Part shown: in pieces, positions 33,001-48,000 of the stretch
How the letters are laid out: the number at the start of each line of letters is the position of its first letter
Numbering within the stretch: the first letter of the stretch is position 1
Source: Beta vulgaris subsp. vulgaris
Taxonomy: Eukaryota; Streptophyta; Magnoliopsida; Caryophyllales; Amaranthaceae
Reading direction: 5' to 3'
DNA length: 64,000 nt
Assembly (NCBI RefSeq): GCF_026745355.1
Contig: NC_079202.1
Coordinates: 38,280,543-38,344,542 of the forward strand
Made by a program: the position numbers and the translations under genes
The notes under the pieces: model-generated
What the model saw: the letters and a program-made list of their open reading frames with translations, nothing else
What the model was told of the DNA's origin: nothing
Database searches by the model: none

Positions 33001-36000
33001 TATATATGCATGGAAATAACGAAGGTCTTTCTGTTGTGCAAAGGTCGTTCTGCAAATAGATTCTTTGAATTTCTGCCGTGAAACTTGTATTCTAGAATCT
33101 TGTTGTATTATCAGTTTTAGATATTTTGAAAACCATTTAGCCTAAATAATTGAATTTATGTATAGGATTAAATTAAATAATTTTAGAAACTCCTAAATCT
33201 ATAACCAGATAATTTTTTAAAAAAGGTTCAAGTATACGTCAAGCTAAAGTCTCAAAATTGTTCTAAATAAATTTTGAATTATAATGTGAAAGTTAGTCGA
33301 TTTGCCAATTATGCTGTGATGGGAGTGAAGCACATTGTAGTGCCCACGTGATGTGCTTCCTCGACTCCATAACTGTTATCGGCTTATCACAATCTTGACC
33401 AGGATCGCTGTTTTTTTTCTTTGCTCTATGTAACTACTTGAAATTCATGGACTCCTAAACTATTAACATATTTTTAGCAGTTAGTTTTTATACTGTAAAA
33501 GCTCTGACTGTCACTCTGACCCTCCTAGAATGGCCTAGAGTCGTCAAGAGCATGGCAGCTCAAGGAGTTAAATGGTTTTCTGCATGAACATTGGACCTTC
33601 TTTATCTCCCTATGTATTAAGCCTTTTGAGATCGATGGAATATGATTGATTTTGAATTTACGAGCTTTTGCAATATATAGCCTGCTGAAAGCCAGGGTTT
33701 GGTAAAGCAGAAGCATATAGAACCCAATTTTGTTTTTTTGGTGTGGGAGGAGAAAAGCAACTTTGGTTGTTGGCAGTGCATGGTTAGTTGATTACAGTGT
33801 TCAAGCATGAGAATTGAGGATCATGTAATTTTTTTATAGCAACCTTTTTGGAGAAGCTGTATTCTCTTTCTTAAGTTACTGGGTACTGCCAGTTCTATAG
33901 TTCAGTTGCTGTCTCCAGATTCCTTCTTGTGAGAGGATTTAGCCAGATATATTCTTTCTTTATGGGAATTGTGGCCTCTTGCCTTTACAAGGATTTGATG
34001 TTGCTCCTTTTACTTTCTCTTTTTTTTTTTTTTTTGACGGGAGGATGTGATGCTCCTTGCTGGCTAATGTAACCATCTCTTTCCTGAATCTTCTAATTTG
34101 ACAATCATTTTGGCCTTGTTTGGTTAATTGCTTTTGGTACTTCTAATTTGGTTTTTGCTTTCTCCTATTGATGTGGTCAATCAGTGACAGAAGTATGTTT
34201 GGTACATGTGGATTGTGGATAATGCTAGACTTTATGTTACAGGCAAGAGATTGGTCATGCTCCTATTCATGAAGTGATATTTTCTGCACCAGATAAACCC
34301 AAGCTTCTCAGTCAGGTAAACAAAACAGGAATCAGATGTTTAATGGTCTTGTTTCTTAGCATCTTTTTCTTTTTTGTTTGTTTCTTTGTTATGCTTGTTG
34401 GTTGATACCTTTTTTTTTGTAGAAATTACTCCCCTTATAATTTTGAAGGGTTTCACTCCTATAATTGTGTCAATAATTTTTTCCTTGAGTGTGTTGTGTC
34501 CCGTTAAGTTCTTGCACTTTTACCTGTTCCAGATTACCAAACAGTGTTGCAGGACTAATGGTTAAATAGAAACATTTCGTTTGATTATCACTGCAAGAAG
34601 GCTGCAATCTGCATATATTTGTCCTTAGCAGGAGTGAGAGGCATCAGTCATTTGGGCATTGGGGTGATGTTGCTGTCGATTCTTATCTTTTTTGTGTCTC
34701 ATTAAGTTAATAAGTTCTTTTTGTATTTTCAATTGCTATGATTTTGTTTTCCAGTAAGTATCTCACTTTCAGAGTGGTGATTTTAGGATTGGTATAAGTT
34801 GATATAGCTAGTATGTGTTCTACCATTGTGCTTACGGTTGTTGCAGGAAGCATTTTTAGGGAGACATCGTTCAGTTATTGACCGTTTATGATGCCTTTTC
34901 TTTTGTCCATTTCGACATTTGGTTGGGTTTTCTTGTGTCTCATTTTGTAGAAATTGGATAAGACTAGATCAGGGGTGTTTTTGAGACAAGGAAAAGTTTA
35001 CGAGGAGGGCAGAAAGAATGACTGTGTCCATAGAGAGATTGAAGTTTTTGATGCTCATTAGCCTCCAAATGACATTAAGACTTAACATGGAGATCTTTCA
35101 TATGACCATTGGCCTCATGATTGATCTTGGACTTCCAAATTCTAACTCACTATTCTAATTTTTCTTCCTAATACTTCCTCCATTCCATCATCGTTGCAAC
35201 ATCATCCCTTGGCACATTATTTATGAGAAAGCCATGTGAAGAGGAGAGTGTTAGAGATAGATAAAAAGGGGGACCCATGTTATTGGATAGTGATAGAGAG
35301 AAGATACTACCAAATAAAGAAACATTGCAGTTATTCTGGAACTTCCAAATAAGCAAAACATTGCTATTACAAAAGAACATAGAACTATTTTCCTAGGACA
35401 CCGGTCTTAAATTTTCCGTGTTTGGTTGGACCAAATTTAAAGTCCAGTATCTTGTCTGACTTATCTGCTTCTTGCTGCCAAGAGTCACTCTGCTGAGCTG
35501 ATTGTTAGAAGGATGTAAAAGTACAATTTTTACCTTAACATCATCTTGAGGCTGCTTGTTCTTTTAGAATCACTTGACTCCAAATCCTGCTCCTATGGTA
35601 TAACCAGCAGAGCCATTCACTGGACCATTCTTCATTAAATTAGACAAAAGAAGGTAATGACCCCAAATCAACCACCATTCCTTAGATTCTAACTTGTTTT
35701 GCTTTCGGTGACCAGAATAGTTTGAAATGGTTTTAAAATAAACTAAGTGCTCATTCACTCTGCTCAGCTGATTGGTAGACAGAGGAAAATACTCTCACAA
35801 ACTTTCCCTCATCTACTTTTGGTGCATTTAAAATTCAATTTCCTATTTACGGCATTACCTTATGATTCTTTGTGGTCCATCTGCAATCCCACTAAAATCT
35901 ACATGTGGTCTGTCTTTACTATCAAATTTTGGGTCCTTAAAAAGAAGTATATACTTCTTCCGTTCTTTTTTAAATGAAATGTTTGCTTTTTCACGCAACC

Positions 36001-39000
36001 CAACACGCTTCTTTAATCATTAATATCTTTAGTTGTGCACGCGTAAAAAATATAAAAAAGTTATAATTTGATAGTATGCATCGAGACGAATCTAACAAGA
36101 TCTCACTTGACTATGTTTTTCTTTATATAATGATTGATAATTTAAAGTCAAAATTGATCAATGAATGGTGTCATTTCACCGAATGTTTCATTTAAAAATA
36201 TAAAAAAGTTATAATTTGATAGTATGCATCGAGACGAATCTAACAAGATCTCACTTGACTATGTTTTTCTTTATATAATGATGATAATTTAAAGTCAAAA
36301 TTGATCAATGAATGGTGTCATTTCACCGAATGTTTCATTTAAAACAGAACGGAGGAAGTATATTAATTGCGAAGGCCAAATAACGATTTTGCAATAGTTC
36401 AAAGCAGTTAGGAAAAAAAAAATATGACTGTCTTCTTTTTTTAAGAAATGCATTTGCTTTTTACGGTCTCCAAGACACAATTTTTTTACTTAATTTTTTT
36501 TGTTTGGTTGTGGACGCTTTCTAAAGTCTATATTAACTGAGAGTGCTGTGTGATCTTTCTCCAGCTATCTGCTTTGCTTTCTGACTTAGGGCTTGACATT
36601 CGTGAAGCACATGTTTTCTCAACTACTGATGGCTACTCTTTGGATGTATTTGTGGTGGATGGATGGCCTGTTGAGGTACTCTTTGTTTTTTAATCATTCT
36701 GTAACAATTAACTCATACATCACTCTATCTGCTCCTGTTTTTATTGCTTCTCATTTGGGACTCTGGGGGGATTTTTTTTTATGAGGATTACAAATGCTGT
36801 CACTAGTAGAAGTACTATTAGTTTTCAAGAAATATAAGAAAAATAATGAAATAATGGAAGCACTCCAAGCTTTACTCTGGTATTTGCTTTAGAAGAGTGT
36901 TTATATATTGTATAATTGTCTTCTGCTCCTTACCTTTTCGAATTATATACTCTATTTTCATCTTTACTGTCCACGTGCTTGCAGTTTTAAGGCAAACACA
37001 TTGTTAATTTTAAGGCTTGGACTAAAAGTTTTAGGTTATAATTCTTGTAAGAGAACATGAGAGCAATAGAACATTTATCTCTTTTAGTAAAAATGTAATC
37101 CTTTTTCCTGAACATGTCTTCCTTTTGGAAGATTGCCGCGCACAGAAAGAAATGGTTAGATTTTAGCCAAAATGGGTTACGTATTGGTTTACTACTTGTT
37201 GCTCTCATGTTCTCTTATAAGAAGTGTTCCTACTAGTTACTAATAGAGGTAGGGAATGTCGGACTAATTTTCTTCCTTTTTGTTTGTTTTATCTTTTCCT
37301 GGTGCTTACAAGCTGTTCTATTCTCGTAGGCTCCTAGCTGATCTAGGCAAAATTGGAAGTGGGCAATCACTGTAGCATTGCCACTATAACTTTAATTATA
37401 AGTGATCAGCAGAATTAACACACAAAAAAAGTTGATTTCCAAAGTGTGAACATGACGCAGTATTATGCATATTAGCAAAATGGCATCTATTAAGAAGCAA
37501 ACAACCCCGCACATGGTGAAAAGAAGAGGCCGGGTATCCATGCTAGAACATGCTCTACGTTCATCTGAAATCTCTACTTTGCTTAGTTAATGAGTTAATG
37601 CACAATCTCAATAAATCGAAACTGAGTCAAATATCCAATTAAAATCAATCTCAACGATTAAGATGAAACAGAAGAAAACGACTTATATTTTGACTGTGCA
37701 ACCTCAACCTGACCCACCCTCCTGTGGGGGTGGTTATGGGCTGCTTCTGCTTCATTTATTCAGTTTGGGGTGGGCTGGTGTGAAACAAGGCTGTATCGCG
37801 TCTTATTGCCCGTGTCGTAAGGTTTTCCAATCTTTTGAACCGATATTACCCGCATCATAAAGGTGTTAAAAAACTGCGTTTTAGGCGGGTCCAAGGGATC
37901 TCTCATGGTTTGAGCCAATATTTGGTGGTACGACAACCGCATCATCGTCGTTACCACATCACCGTGACCGATACTGCGATCGTGACTGAAACCAAATTTT
38001 TTTTGAACTATTGGCTGGGCTTGAAGTGTACCAATGACCTCTTCTTTTTGAGGGTCTGTGTACTTGATAGTGGATCTCTGTCTCCATTATCCTTTCTTCT
38101 ATATTTAGTTTCTAGCCGACCACCCTAGTCACTGAAAGGGAGCAATCTTAGGATGTTTGTAAAACACAATGTAGAGTTAGAGTAACATGTTTTTTCTTCT
38201 TCTTAAAATTAGGAAGAATATATCAAGCAATGAAAGTCTAAAGATACATTTAGAGGATAAGCAGCTCTTGGAAAAGATCTACAAAACACAGAAGAATGCC
38301 CAACGAGCGCAACTGCTATTCTAATCATTTTTGAAGATACTTTCTCCATATTGCTTGCTATATTTTTCGTCTTCCTTCTTTCTGATCAGCAAAAAAGGAA
38401 GTCGTATTAGTTGATTAATTTCAGCAATTAGAGACCAGTTGCTTGTCCAATAGCTTGCAGTCCATAATAGAGGAGACAGTATTTATGTGTGGGTTTGCCT
38501 TTTATAGGATATTGCAATTACATTTTTATGCAGCAGGGATCTGTGCTGAGTCAAATTGTTACTGACATTGCGATGTTATGATCAGGATGCTGGTAGCTTG
38601 CGCAAAGCTATGGAAGAAGCAATAGATAAGAGTGAGGTACTAATCTAACTTTTATAGTTTTTTTGTTCTATATCATTTATTTATAGCTCGTGGGAGTGAC
38701 AATATGATTCATGCAATTTGCTGATGTTTATTCTGCCATTGTTGCTGCTTGATTTTATTTCTGTCTGCTTTATTAATATTTCCTTCATGATCTTTCATCC
38801 TTTTTTTCGTTTCAAGAGTTATATTAGTCCCCGAAAACTTTTCTGTTGCGTTACTCCTTGCTATTATTGCAATGGTTCGACGATTGGCTGGTTAAATCCT
38901 TTTCCCCGTTTAAAATTTTGCCTTTATAGTATTGTGTGATGTCTACTTGTGTGTATATATAAGTATAACGGAAAACACACTATGGAAACCCTCATGGCTA

Positions 39001-42000
39001 TTTGTGTGGTTGGAGAGAGCATTCTAAGCGAAGGTGAGTTAATTTTTTTTGGGTGTGGATCAAGTGAAGGCACCAGACCTAGATAAGCTCACAATAGCGT
39101 GTTTAAGATTGTAGAATGTAAGTTCAGGATGATCTTCAATTACCTTTAGGATAGTTTCATCAAGTGGGTCTATTATGAAAAGCATGAACTCAAATAGGGT
39201 AGGTAACAGGTCCGACAGGGTGAGACCCCATAGGATCTGACTCTGACCCGGTTACAATCGGACCCTTAAATCAAGTTCGACTTTGACTCGGGATCCAGAT
39301 TAACCCACTCCAAAACCGACGCGAGTCAGACCCTGCAACCTCTGACTCGGACCCACTTCCCTACCTTTTCCACTTTCTGGTACATTTAGGGTGCGTTCTC
39401 TTCACCTGAATAACCCTGAACTTATTGGACTTGAACTGAACTTATTGGACCTGAACTGAACTTACTAGACCTTATTCAACTTATTGGACCTGATTGAACC
39501 TGATTAGAACTTATAGGACCTGATTGAAACTTATTGGACATGATTGAAACTTATTAGACCTTATTGGAACTGATTGAAACTTATTAGACCTTATTGGACC
39601 TGATTGAAACTTATTAGACCTTATTGGACCTAATTGGAACTTATTTGTGTGATGAACCCCGTTCACCACTACCTGACTTACACACAATCTCAACACAGAA
39701 AATCAAACAACCAACAAGTAACCCAGGAAAAGATTAAGAGCGGAGAAAAAAGTAAGAACAAAGAGATGAGAGGAAGGTGGTAATGAAGATTGATAAAAGA
39801 GTCACTACAATTGTATGAGCTTTCGAGAGGCTCACTCTCTCCCAAGTTCCACTATTCACTCAATCATTAGCCACCAGATACCCAGCCTCCACTCCCCTTT
39901 TATTCTAGTCATACCTTCTGTACAAGCACTCAACAAAATAACTAACTCTTTGTCACTATTGCCAGGTCATTGCCCTTTCTTTCAAAATTACTGCCCTACC
40001 TTTTTGTTGCCACGCCTCTTGTAGGTGATTAAATCCGATTTCTTTAGTTGATGCATCACAATACCTGCCCCCCAAAGATTCACCTTGTCCTCAAGGTGGA
40101 AGGACGGAGGTAGAGAGGGTGCATGTCTTCCCATGTAGCTTCAAATGATGGTAACCCTTTCAATTTGATGAGAACCTCAGTGTGAGTATGAGTCCCCTAC
40201 GAATCTGCCTAACATCCAACAATTCCTCGGGCTCGACAACGAGCTCCAAGTCAGCATCAATTTGAGGTGGAATAGTGGGAGGCACAGGAGTATTACCTAC
40301 CACTTTCTTAAGGAGTGAAACATGGAAAACAGGATGAATCTTGCTCGAAGGAGGAAGCTGTAACTTGTATGCATCTGCACCCACACGTTGCAATATAGGA
40401 AAAGGACCATGGAACCGGGGAGCAAGTTTCTCGAACGGCCGTTTGGCCAAGGACTTTTGTCTGTAAGGTTGGAGTGTCAGAAATGCAGCATCACCCACCT
40501 TAAACTCCATATCTGTTCTGCCCCTATCTGCGTAGTACTTCATACGTTGTTGGGCTCTCATGAGATTAACTTGGAGATCATCCATGACAGCATCTTTGCA
40601 ACATGGCGTCCAGGCTCGCAACCGAAGTCTGACCCCTAGGAGCTCTCACCACATGGGGTGGGTCACGACCATATAAGATCTTAAATGGTGACATCTTGGT
40701 GGACGTATGAGGAGACGTATTGTAAGAAAATTCTGCCCATGGCAGCCATTTTGCCCAAGCGATGCCCCCCTACAAAACAATGTAGGTATGTCTCCAATCC
40801 TCGGTTGACAATCTCCATTTGGCCATCCGTTTGGGGGTGATACGCTGAGCTCCTCTTTAAGGTAGTGCCATGAAGGCGAAATAACTCTTTCCAAAACATG
40901 CTCAGAAAAATCCGATCTGTATTTGAGACAATAGAGGAAGAAGGGAAACCATGAAGTCGCACGACTTCTTTAAGAAATAACTCAACCACCATGAGAGCCG
41001 TGAATGGATGCCGAAGAGTGAGAAAATGTGCGTACTTAGAGAGACGATCGACAACCACCAAAATAGTATCCACCCCTTTCGAAACCGGCAGGCCCTCAAC
41101 AAAATCCATGGAGAGATCCTCCTACACCAAGGAAGGAAGGGGTAGAGGTTGGAGTAAGCCCCGTGGGTGTTGTTGTGAAACCTTCTGTTGTTGGCAAATG
41201 AAGCATCGTTGGACATAGCTGGCGACCTCTTGACGCATTCCACGCCAATACCACTCAGCTGCCAGTCGGAGGTATGTTTTCAGGTCTCCAACATGTCCCC
41301 CCATAGGTGCATCATGATACTCATATAACAATTTTGGAATAAAAGTCGAGTTGCTGGGAATAACATACTTTCCCTTTGAAAAGAAGTTTACCATCACCAT
41401 TAACTGAGCTGAAATGAGGTGGAGTTATGCCCTCTTGCAGCTCTTCCTTAATATGAGTGAGGAAGGGATCATCTGTAATTTCTTTTTCCAACTCAGCCCA
41501 ATCGACTCCTTGCACAACAACAATGGCCCCACACTCCACGTCACCCACTGTTTTGCGAGAGAGAGCATCCGCCACGCGGTTGGACGTTCCCGGTTTGTAA
41601 TGGATTTCGAAGTCATACCCCATTAGCTTGCTCACCCACTTCTGAAATTCATCCCCTATCTCCCTTTGGTGAGTGATGTAACGCAAGCTTTGCTGGTCTG
41701 TGCGAATTACAAAGTGATGACCCAGTAGGTAATACTTCCACTTCTGAAGATGGCCATCAATTCTTTCTCGTAGACTGACTTGGCTCTAGTTCCCAAAAGT
41801 TTACTGTAATAAGCTATAGGCCTTAGGCCTGCATCAGAACCGCCCCCATTCCATATCCCAACGCATCGGTTTCGACCACAAAAGTCAGCTGGAAGTTAGG
41901 CATAGCTAACACTGGTGCTGAAACCATGGCAGATTTCAATTGATTGAATGCTTCCGTGGCCGTAGGTGACCATTTAAAACTGTCCTCCTTGAGTTGTTCT

Positions 42001-45000
42001 GTTAAGGGCCGAGCTATGTGAGCATAATTGGCAACAACCTTATGGTAGTATCCGGTAAGGCCTAAAAACCCACGCAACTCACGCAGATTTTTTGGGATTT
42101 CCCACTCCAAAACAGCCTGTATTTTCTCGTTATCCATGGCCACACCATCTTCTGAAATTACGTGCCCTAAGTACGCAACCTCCCGCTTCCCAAACTCACA
42201 CTTCTTGTTTACAAATAACTCATGTTGGGCTAACATGCCCAAAACCAACTCCAAATGTCCAGCATGCTATTCGTCACTACGACTATAAATGAGAATATCA
42301 TCGAAAAATACCGGACTAAAACATTGTAAATAAGGGCGGAATACCTCATTCATCAATGATTGGAACGTTGCCGGTGCATTTGTGAGCCCAAAGGGCATGA
42401 CAAGGAACTCATAATGGCCCTCGTGAGTGCGAAAAGCCGTTTTGTGGGTGTCTTCCGACTTAACTAGAATTTGATGATAGCGGGCTCTCAAGTCTAGTTT
42501 GGAAAAAACTGTCGCCCCATGTAACTCATCCAACAATTCATCGATGACCGGAATGGGGTATTTATCCGGCACTGTTTCCTTATTCAATGCCCGATAATCC
42601 ACGCAAAACCTCCATGAGCCATCCTTCTTCTTAACCAATATAACCGGACTTGAAAACGGACTTGTGGAAGGTTGTATAATTCCGATAGCCAGCATTTCTT
42701 TTATCAGGCGCTCAATTTCATCTTTTTGAAATTGAGGGTAACGATATGGGGGAACTCCTACAGCATTACTACCCTCCTTCAACACAATCGCATGCTCGTG
42801 GCCCCTTTTAGGTGGCAGCCCCACTAGAGCTTCAAAAACTCCCTCGAAACGGCCTATCAGCCCTTGTAAAAATGGTGGTATGGTTTGTTCTACCTTGCTG
42901 TCTCCTATGCCGTTGGACTCTCCAGCCTCCACTTTGTTGAATTCCAACCACAGTCCTCCTCCCTCCTTACGAATTGTTCTGAGCATGGCCTGGAGGGACA
43001 CCTTAGAACGAGCTAAGGATGGGTCTCCCTTCAGCTTGTGCCGCACTCCTCCCAATTGGACTCCTAATATCATTGAACTCCTAATATCACATCCGAATTA
43101 CTCACCACTGTTCCCAAAGTCTCTAACCATTGAACTCCTAATATCACATCCGAATTTCCCAGACCCAAGGGAAGGAAATCATCTTCAACCACGAGCCCTC
43201 CCTCCATTTGTAGAACCACTCCCTTACATACCCGCCTGCCCATCTCCTAACGACACCCCAAATTCAGCAGACTCCATTACTGGAATGGCTAATTTTTCAA
43301 TCGCCGTGAGGGAGAGGAAATTATGAGTGGCCCCGGGGTCGACCATAACCACAACCTCATGATTTTCAATGCGACCAATCAACTTCATAGTTTTCGGGTT
43401 CGAAAGCCCGATGACAGAGTTCAAAGATACCTCTGGTGGTGATTCCTCGGTGGGTGAAGGTGGGGCTTCACTTCCACTCAGGGCACCTTCCAAATCTTCC
43501 TCGTCTATATCCTCCATAAAAAGCACGCTGAGTTCTTTTCGTTGACACCGGTGGCCCACCCCCCCACATTTCATCACATCTGAAACACAGCCCTTTGGCT
43601 CTTTTCTCTTGCAATTCCTTTTCTGTCAATCTTCTCATCTCTCCAGATCCTCGATTAGATGGAGAAGAAGGTTTCACGTTATTTACTGATGTTTGTGAAA
43701 CGTTGGAATTGGTGGCCCAATTTTTTGAAGTGGCGTTGGACCCCCCTTGCGACCCATAGAAGGAAGAAAGGCTGGAATTAGAATTTGGGCCTTTGTTATA
43801 AATCGAAAATGACCCAGTGGGGCCAGCTTTTCTGGTTCCATTAACCCGGTTCCTTTCCTCCAATTTCAGGGCCAACTCCATTGCTTGATCCAAGTTGTAT
43901 GGATTTAAAACCCTAATTTCGGACTGAAGATCTTGGTTAAGCCCATGAATAAACTTACCCATCAATATTTCTTCTGGAATTCCGCCATTTCAATAAACTT
44001 CCTCCTATACTCCAATACACTCGAGTGGTGGCTAACCACTGTTCATGTAATGATCCGGCGTTCTGGCCGGAATTGAGTCATCAAAAAATTCTTCATTCCC
44101 TCCCAAGTCCGAAATGGCCGTCGTTTATTCTCCCATTGATACCAACGCAAAGCATCAGCCTCCATAGCCACCACCGACGCCTCCATCTTCTCGGCATCAG
44201 TCAACCCATAAAACGCGAAAAACCTCTCGCCCCTCAGAACCCAGCCATGAATTGAGTCATCACAAAATTCGTCATTCCCTCCCAAGTCTGAAATGACCGT
44301 CGTTTATTCTCCCATTGATACCAACGCAAAGCATCAGCCTCCATAGCCACCACCGCAACCCATAAAACGCGAAAAACCTCTCTCCCCTCAGAACCCAGCC
44401 ATCCGGATTTGTGCCGTCAAAAGTCGGCATGTCTAGCTTCTTGTGCCGCCAATTTCCACCGGGCCCAGAATGTCCCCCTCTGTACGAGGACCCTCCTCTT
44501 CCTCCGCCGAATCCGCCACCATCAAATACCCCATTTTCTCCTCTGCGATTCGCCGCCTTCTCACCACCCATACCTTCCTCCATATCCCCTAAGTAACTCC
44601 AGATCTAGGGCACGATTACTAACCTATTTCGAGTTGCTTTTTCTGACCGCTTCCGGTTGGAGATTAGAGAGGGCCAATTTCATCTCCGTCTGGAATTTGT
44701 TTTGGTCTGCACGCGCCATCGTCAACATTCCTTCCAGATTCTCGCGCGTCTCTCGATCCTCCCTTCTAACCGGAAATTTGCCACATCTAGATCTTCCTTA
44801 CTTCGCTTCATCGCTTCGCCCATTCTCTGCAGCAATGGTGAGCTTAGCCGCCTCCATAGCTATTCCCACTGAGCAGACTCAGCGATGGAATTTTGGGGGG
44901 TTGTCATCTGAGCCTCTAAAAGATCTAGCCTCTGATTAGTCGTCGGTGGTGCCATTCCTCCTCCAGTATCGACTGCTCTGATACCAACTGTGATGAACCC

Positions 45001-48000
45001 CGTTCACCACTACCTGACTTACACACAATCTCAACACAAAAAATCAAACAACCAGCAAGTAACCCAGGAAAAGATTAAGAGCGGAGAAAAAAATAAGAAC
45101 AAGGTGGTAATGAAGATTGATAAAAGAGTCACTACAATTGTATGAGCTTTCGAGAGGCTCACTCTATTCCAAGTTCCACTATTCACTCAATCATTAGCCA
45201 CCAGATACCCAGCCTCCACTCCCCTTTTATTTTAATCATACCCTCTGTACAAGCACTCAGCAAAATAACTAACTCTTTGTCACTATTGCCAGGTCATTGC
45301 CCTTTCTTTCAAAAAACTGCCTTACCCCTTTGTTGCCACGCCTCTTGTAGGTGATTAAATCCGGTTTCTTCAGTTGATGCATCACAATTTGACCTTATTA
45401 GACAAAAAATTTGATGAGTTATAACATAAATATTACCCCTAACGTAGATACTACCCCTCAAAATTTATTATGAAATAATAATAATTAAAATTTGCCCTTT
45501 TAAAAAATGGCTATTATTAATTATCTCTTATGATAAACAATTTAACAAAAAAATATACTATTTATATACTTGCCTATACACAACTTTCACCACTAATATA
45601 TCTAAGAGTCTTGTTAATAGTAATATGAATAATAAAATAATAGACAATAATACAAGTAAATTGTGGTACTTTAATTAATTTTTTTAATAATAACATAATC
45701 AGCTAATTGTAGTATGAATAATAAAATAATAGACAATAATACAAATTTTTAATAAAATAATAGACAATAATACAAGTATAATACTGTATAATCATTGTGG
45801 TACTTTAATTAAAATTTTAATAATAACATAATCAGCTAATAGTGATATGAATAATAAAATAATGGATAATAATATAAATATTTATTGATCATTGACTATT
45901 TGGACCTTATTGAAACTTATTGAACCTGATTAGACCCAATTGCCACTTATTGCACCTAATTGGAACTTATTGGACTTCATTTGACCTGATTGGAACTTAT
46001 TGCACCTGATTGAAACTTATTGGACCTTAGACCTGATTGGAATTTATTGCGCTGATTGGACTTGATCTGAATTGAACTGAACTTATCTGAATTGAACTGA
46101 ACTTATTAGAACTTATTAGACCTGAAACTTAATTTATTTAATCTCATTGAACCCCTAAAATAAAACCCCATTCAACCCAACTTTCAGTAGATTTCATTAA
46201 AACGCAAATGAAATCGCAAAAAAAATATGCGTAACATTATTGAGAGTATCAAATTCAGGTCTAATATCCATATATTACAATAGAAATTCGAGAAATACAA
46301 TTAGCAAATGAGTTTGACAAGTATATAAACTACCAAAAGAATTTTTGACCTCCATAGTCCATAGACAACTAAAATCCAAATATTAGAGCATATATACAAG
46401 TCTAACTTTCGACCTTTAAAATTGAAGGAGGGAAATTGAAGAAGGAAAAAATGTGAAATTACTACTCTTCTTCACTTCTTGAGTCTTCCACATCTGAACA
46501 TAAGTGTGATGCTTTGACCTTTTGCTTCATGGTGCTTAAACATTAAAATGGGAATACTTGCATGTAGCAGAAAATGAAGGAGGTAGGGTAGGAGGAAGGA
46601 GGAAGGAGGAAGGGACGAGGTTTGAGGAAATCGTAAGAGAGAAAAAGAGTGCAAATCATCATTACTATTGTCACATACTTTTGAGGATATTACATGTAGC
46701 CTTGTACAGGAGGGTTGAAGAAAGAGACCTCCCCGGTTGATGCAACCTCGGATACTATGCTTCAGTTATCGATTTTAGTATTGAGCGAAAGCAGGTTAGT
46801 TGAAGATGGAGGGGGGGGGGGAGAATGGGTGAGTGAAAATTTTACGTTTTTTGTTTACTTTCACCCACCTTTTTAACCTTGTTTACACGCGCGCCAATGG
46901 TTTTCAGGGGAGTCCATCATGCAATCAAAAGAATTCATCTCATGGGAAAACAAAGCAGACAAGCAATATCTCATTTACTTGGACTCGGGATTGATGGAGT
47001 CGGACCCAGCACGGGATCCGAGCCCGACCCGGCTCCTATCAGACTCCGACTTTTCTTTTACGGATTTGGATCGGAATTTTTTTCCTTCAGATCATGTAGG
47101 ATCCGGAGCGGATACGGAATGAATTAGCATCCCTAATAACTTGAATTTCATTTCTCTTGCTCAAAAAAAGTTTGTTATTGAGGTTACTTTAGACTATTGT
47201 ATTCACAAGATTCTCACAGAGAATGACCGGTTATGCAATGTGCTGCTTAACCATTTTGCAGACCTAGTGTGCTTCTGTAAAGATCTTAGATGCTGCTCTT
47301 GTGATTTGGCTGTTGATGAAGCTTATTGGAAAGAAGTGGGGGGTTTCGAAGTTCAATTTTTAGAAAGTTATGATTGGATGAGTTAGAGATTTCTAGTTAA
47401 CTTGCTGGAGGGTGTGATAAATTAGCATAACTACAAAAAAAAAAAATTAGGGAAGAAGAAAGAGATTTCGATTGATAAAACTGGAATTACAGAAACTAAG
47501 GATAAGGATTTCGAGTCGTCTGATTCACTCCCAAGAGCTAAATAAAGCTAAATTGACAACTCAATATTCTGGTTCCCTTTCTCTTTGCCTACATTCCCTT
47601 ATTTCTGTTTGAATAGGCTCTAACTAACCAACTATATTGCTCTTCCCATTAGGCTAGTTTATCACTGAGTGGAAGGGGTTTGGTGGGTGGTGATTGTATA
47701 TGAGAATATCAAGGTTTGCTTTGTCACCTTTTCTTTTCATATTTCTACTGTGGTTGATGTGCTGGTATGAAGCTAGCATGGCGTCAAAACAAGGCCTCAT
47801 CGTGTCGTATCGCACGTGTCGTAAAGGTTTTCAAATCTACCGAACCGATACTATCCGTATCGTAAAGGCGTAAAAAAAGTATTTTAGGCGGGTTCAAGGG
47901 ATATCTCATGGTTTGAGCCGATATTTGGCGTTACGACAACCGCATCATCCCCATTGCCGCATCACCATGACCGTTACCGCAATCGTGACAGAAAACACAT

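Larger units (their letters stand above)
39648..45386 (-). mobile_element. Ty3/gypsy chromovirus (Reina-like), full-length, decayed
   Basis: A 5739-bp element on the minus strand with TGTGATG...CATCACA ends and an exact 5-bp duplication ATTTG (39643-39647 and 45387-45391). Order on the minus strand is LTR, Met-tRNA PBS, gag, protease, RT, RNase H, integrase, chromodomain, PPT, LTR. The short size, roughly 400-bp LTRs and C-terminal chromodomain fit the Reina chromovirus clade (inference). The LTRs differ at about 15 positions in about 395 by hand count, i.e. roughly 4 percent. Several frameshifts and stops. Confidence 0.95.

Noticed and set aside
36805..36830. CACTAGTAGAAG resembling a CACTA terminus in intron 6
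   Set aside because: No subterminal repeats, no second terminus and no TSD; a single 12-bp match is not enough.
39196..39377. TIR-like pair GGTAGG/CCTACC around GGTCCGAC-rich sequence
   Set aside because: Inverted ends look DNA-transposon-like but no target duplication was found, so it was not listed as a bounded element.
40388..40639. Plus-strand open frames across the gypsy element (40388-44939)
   Set aside because: Antisense to recognised integrase, RT and gag domains.
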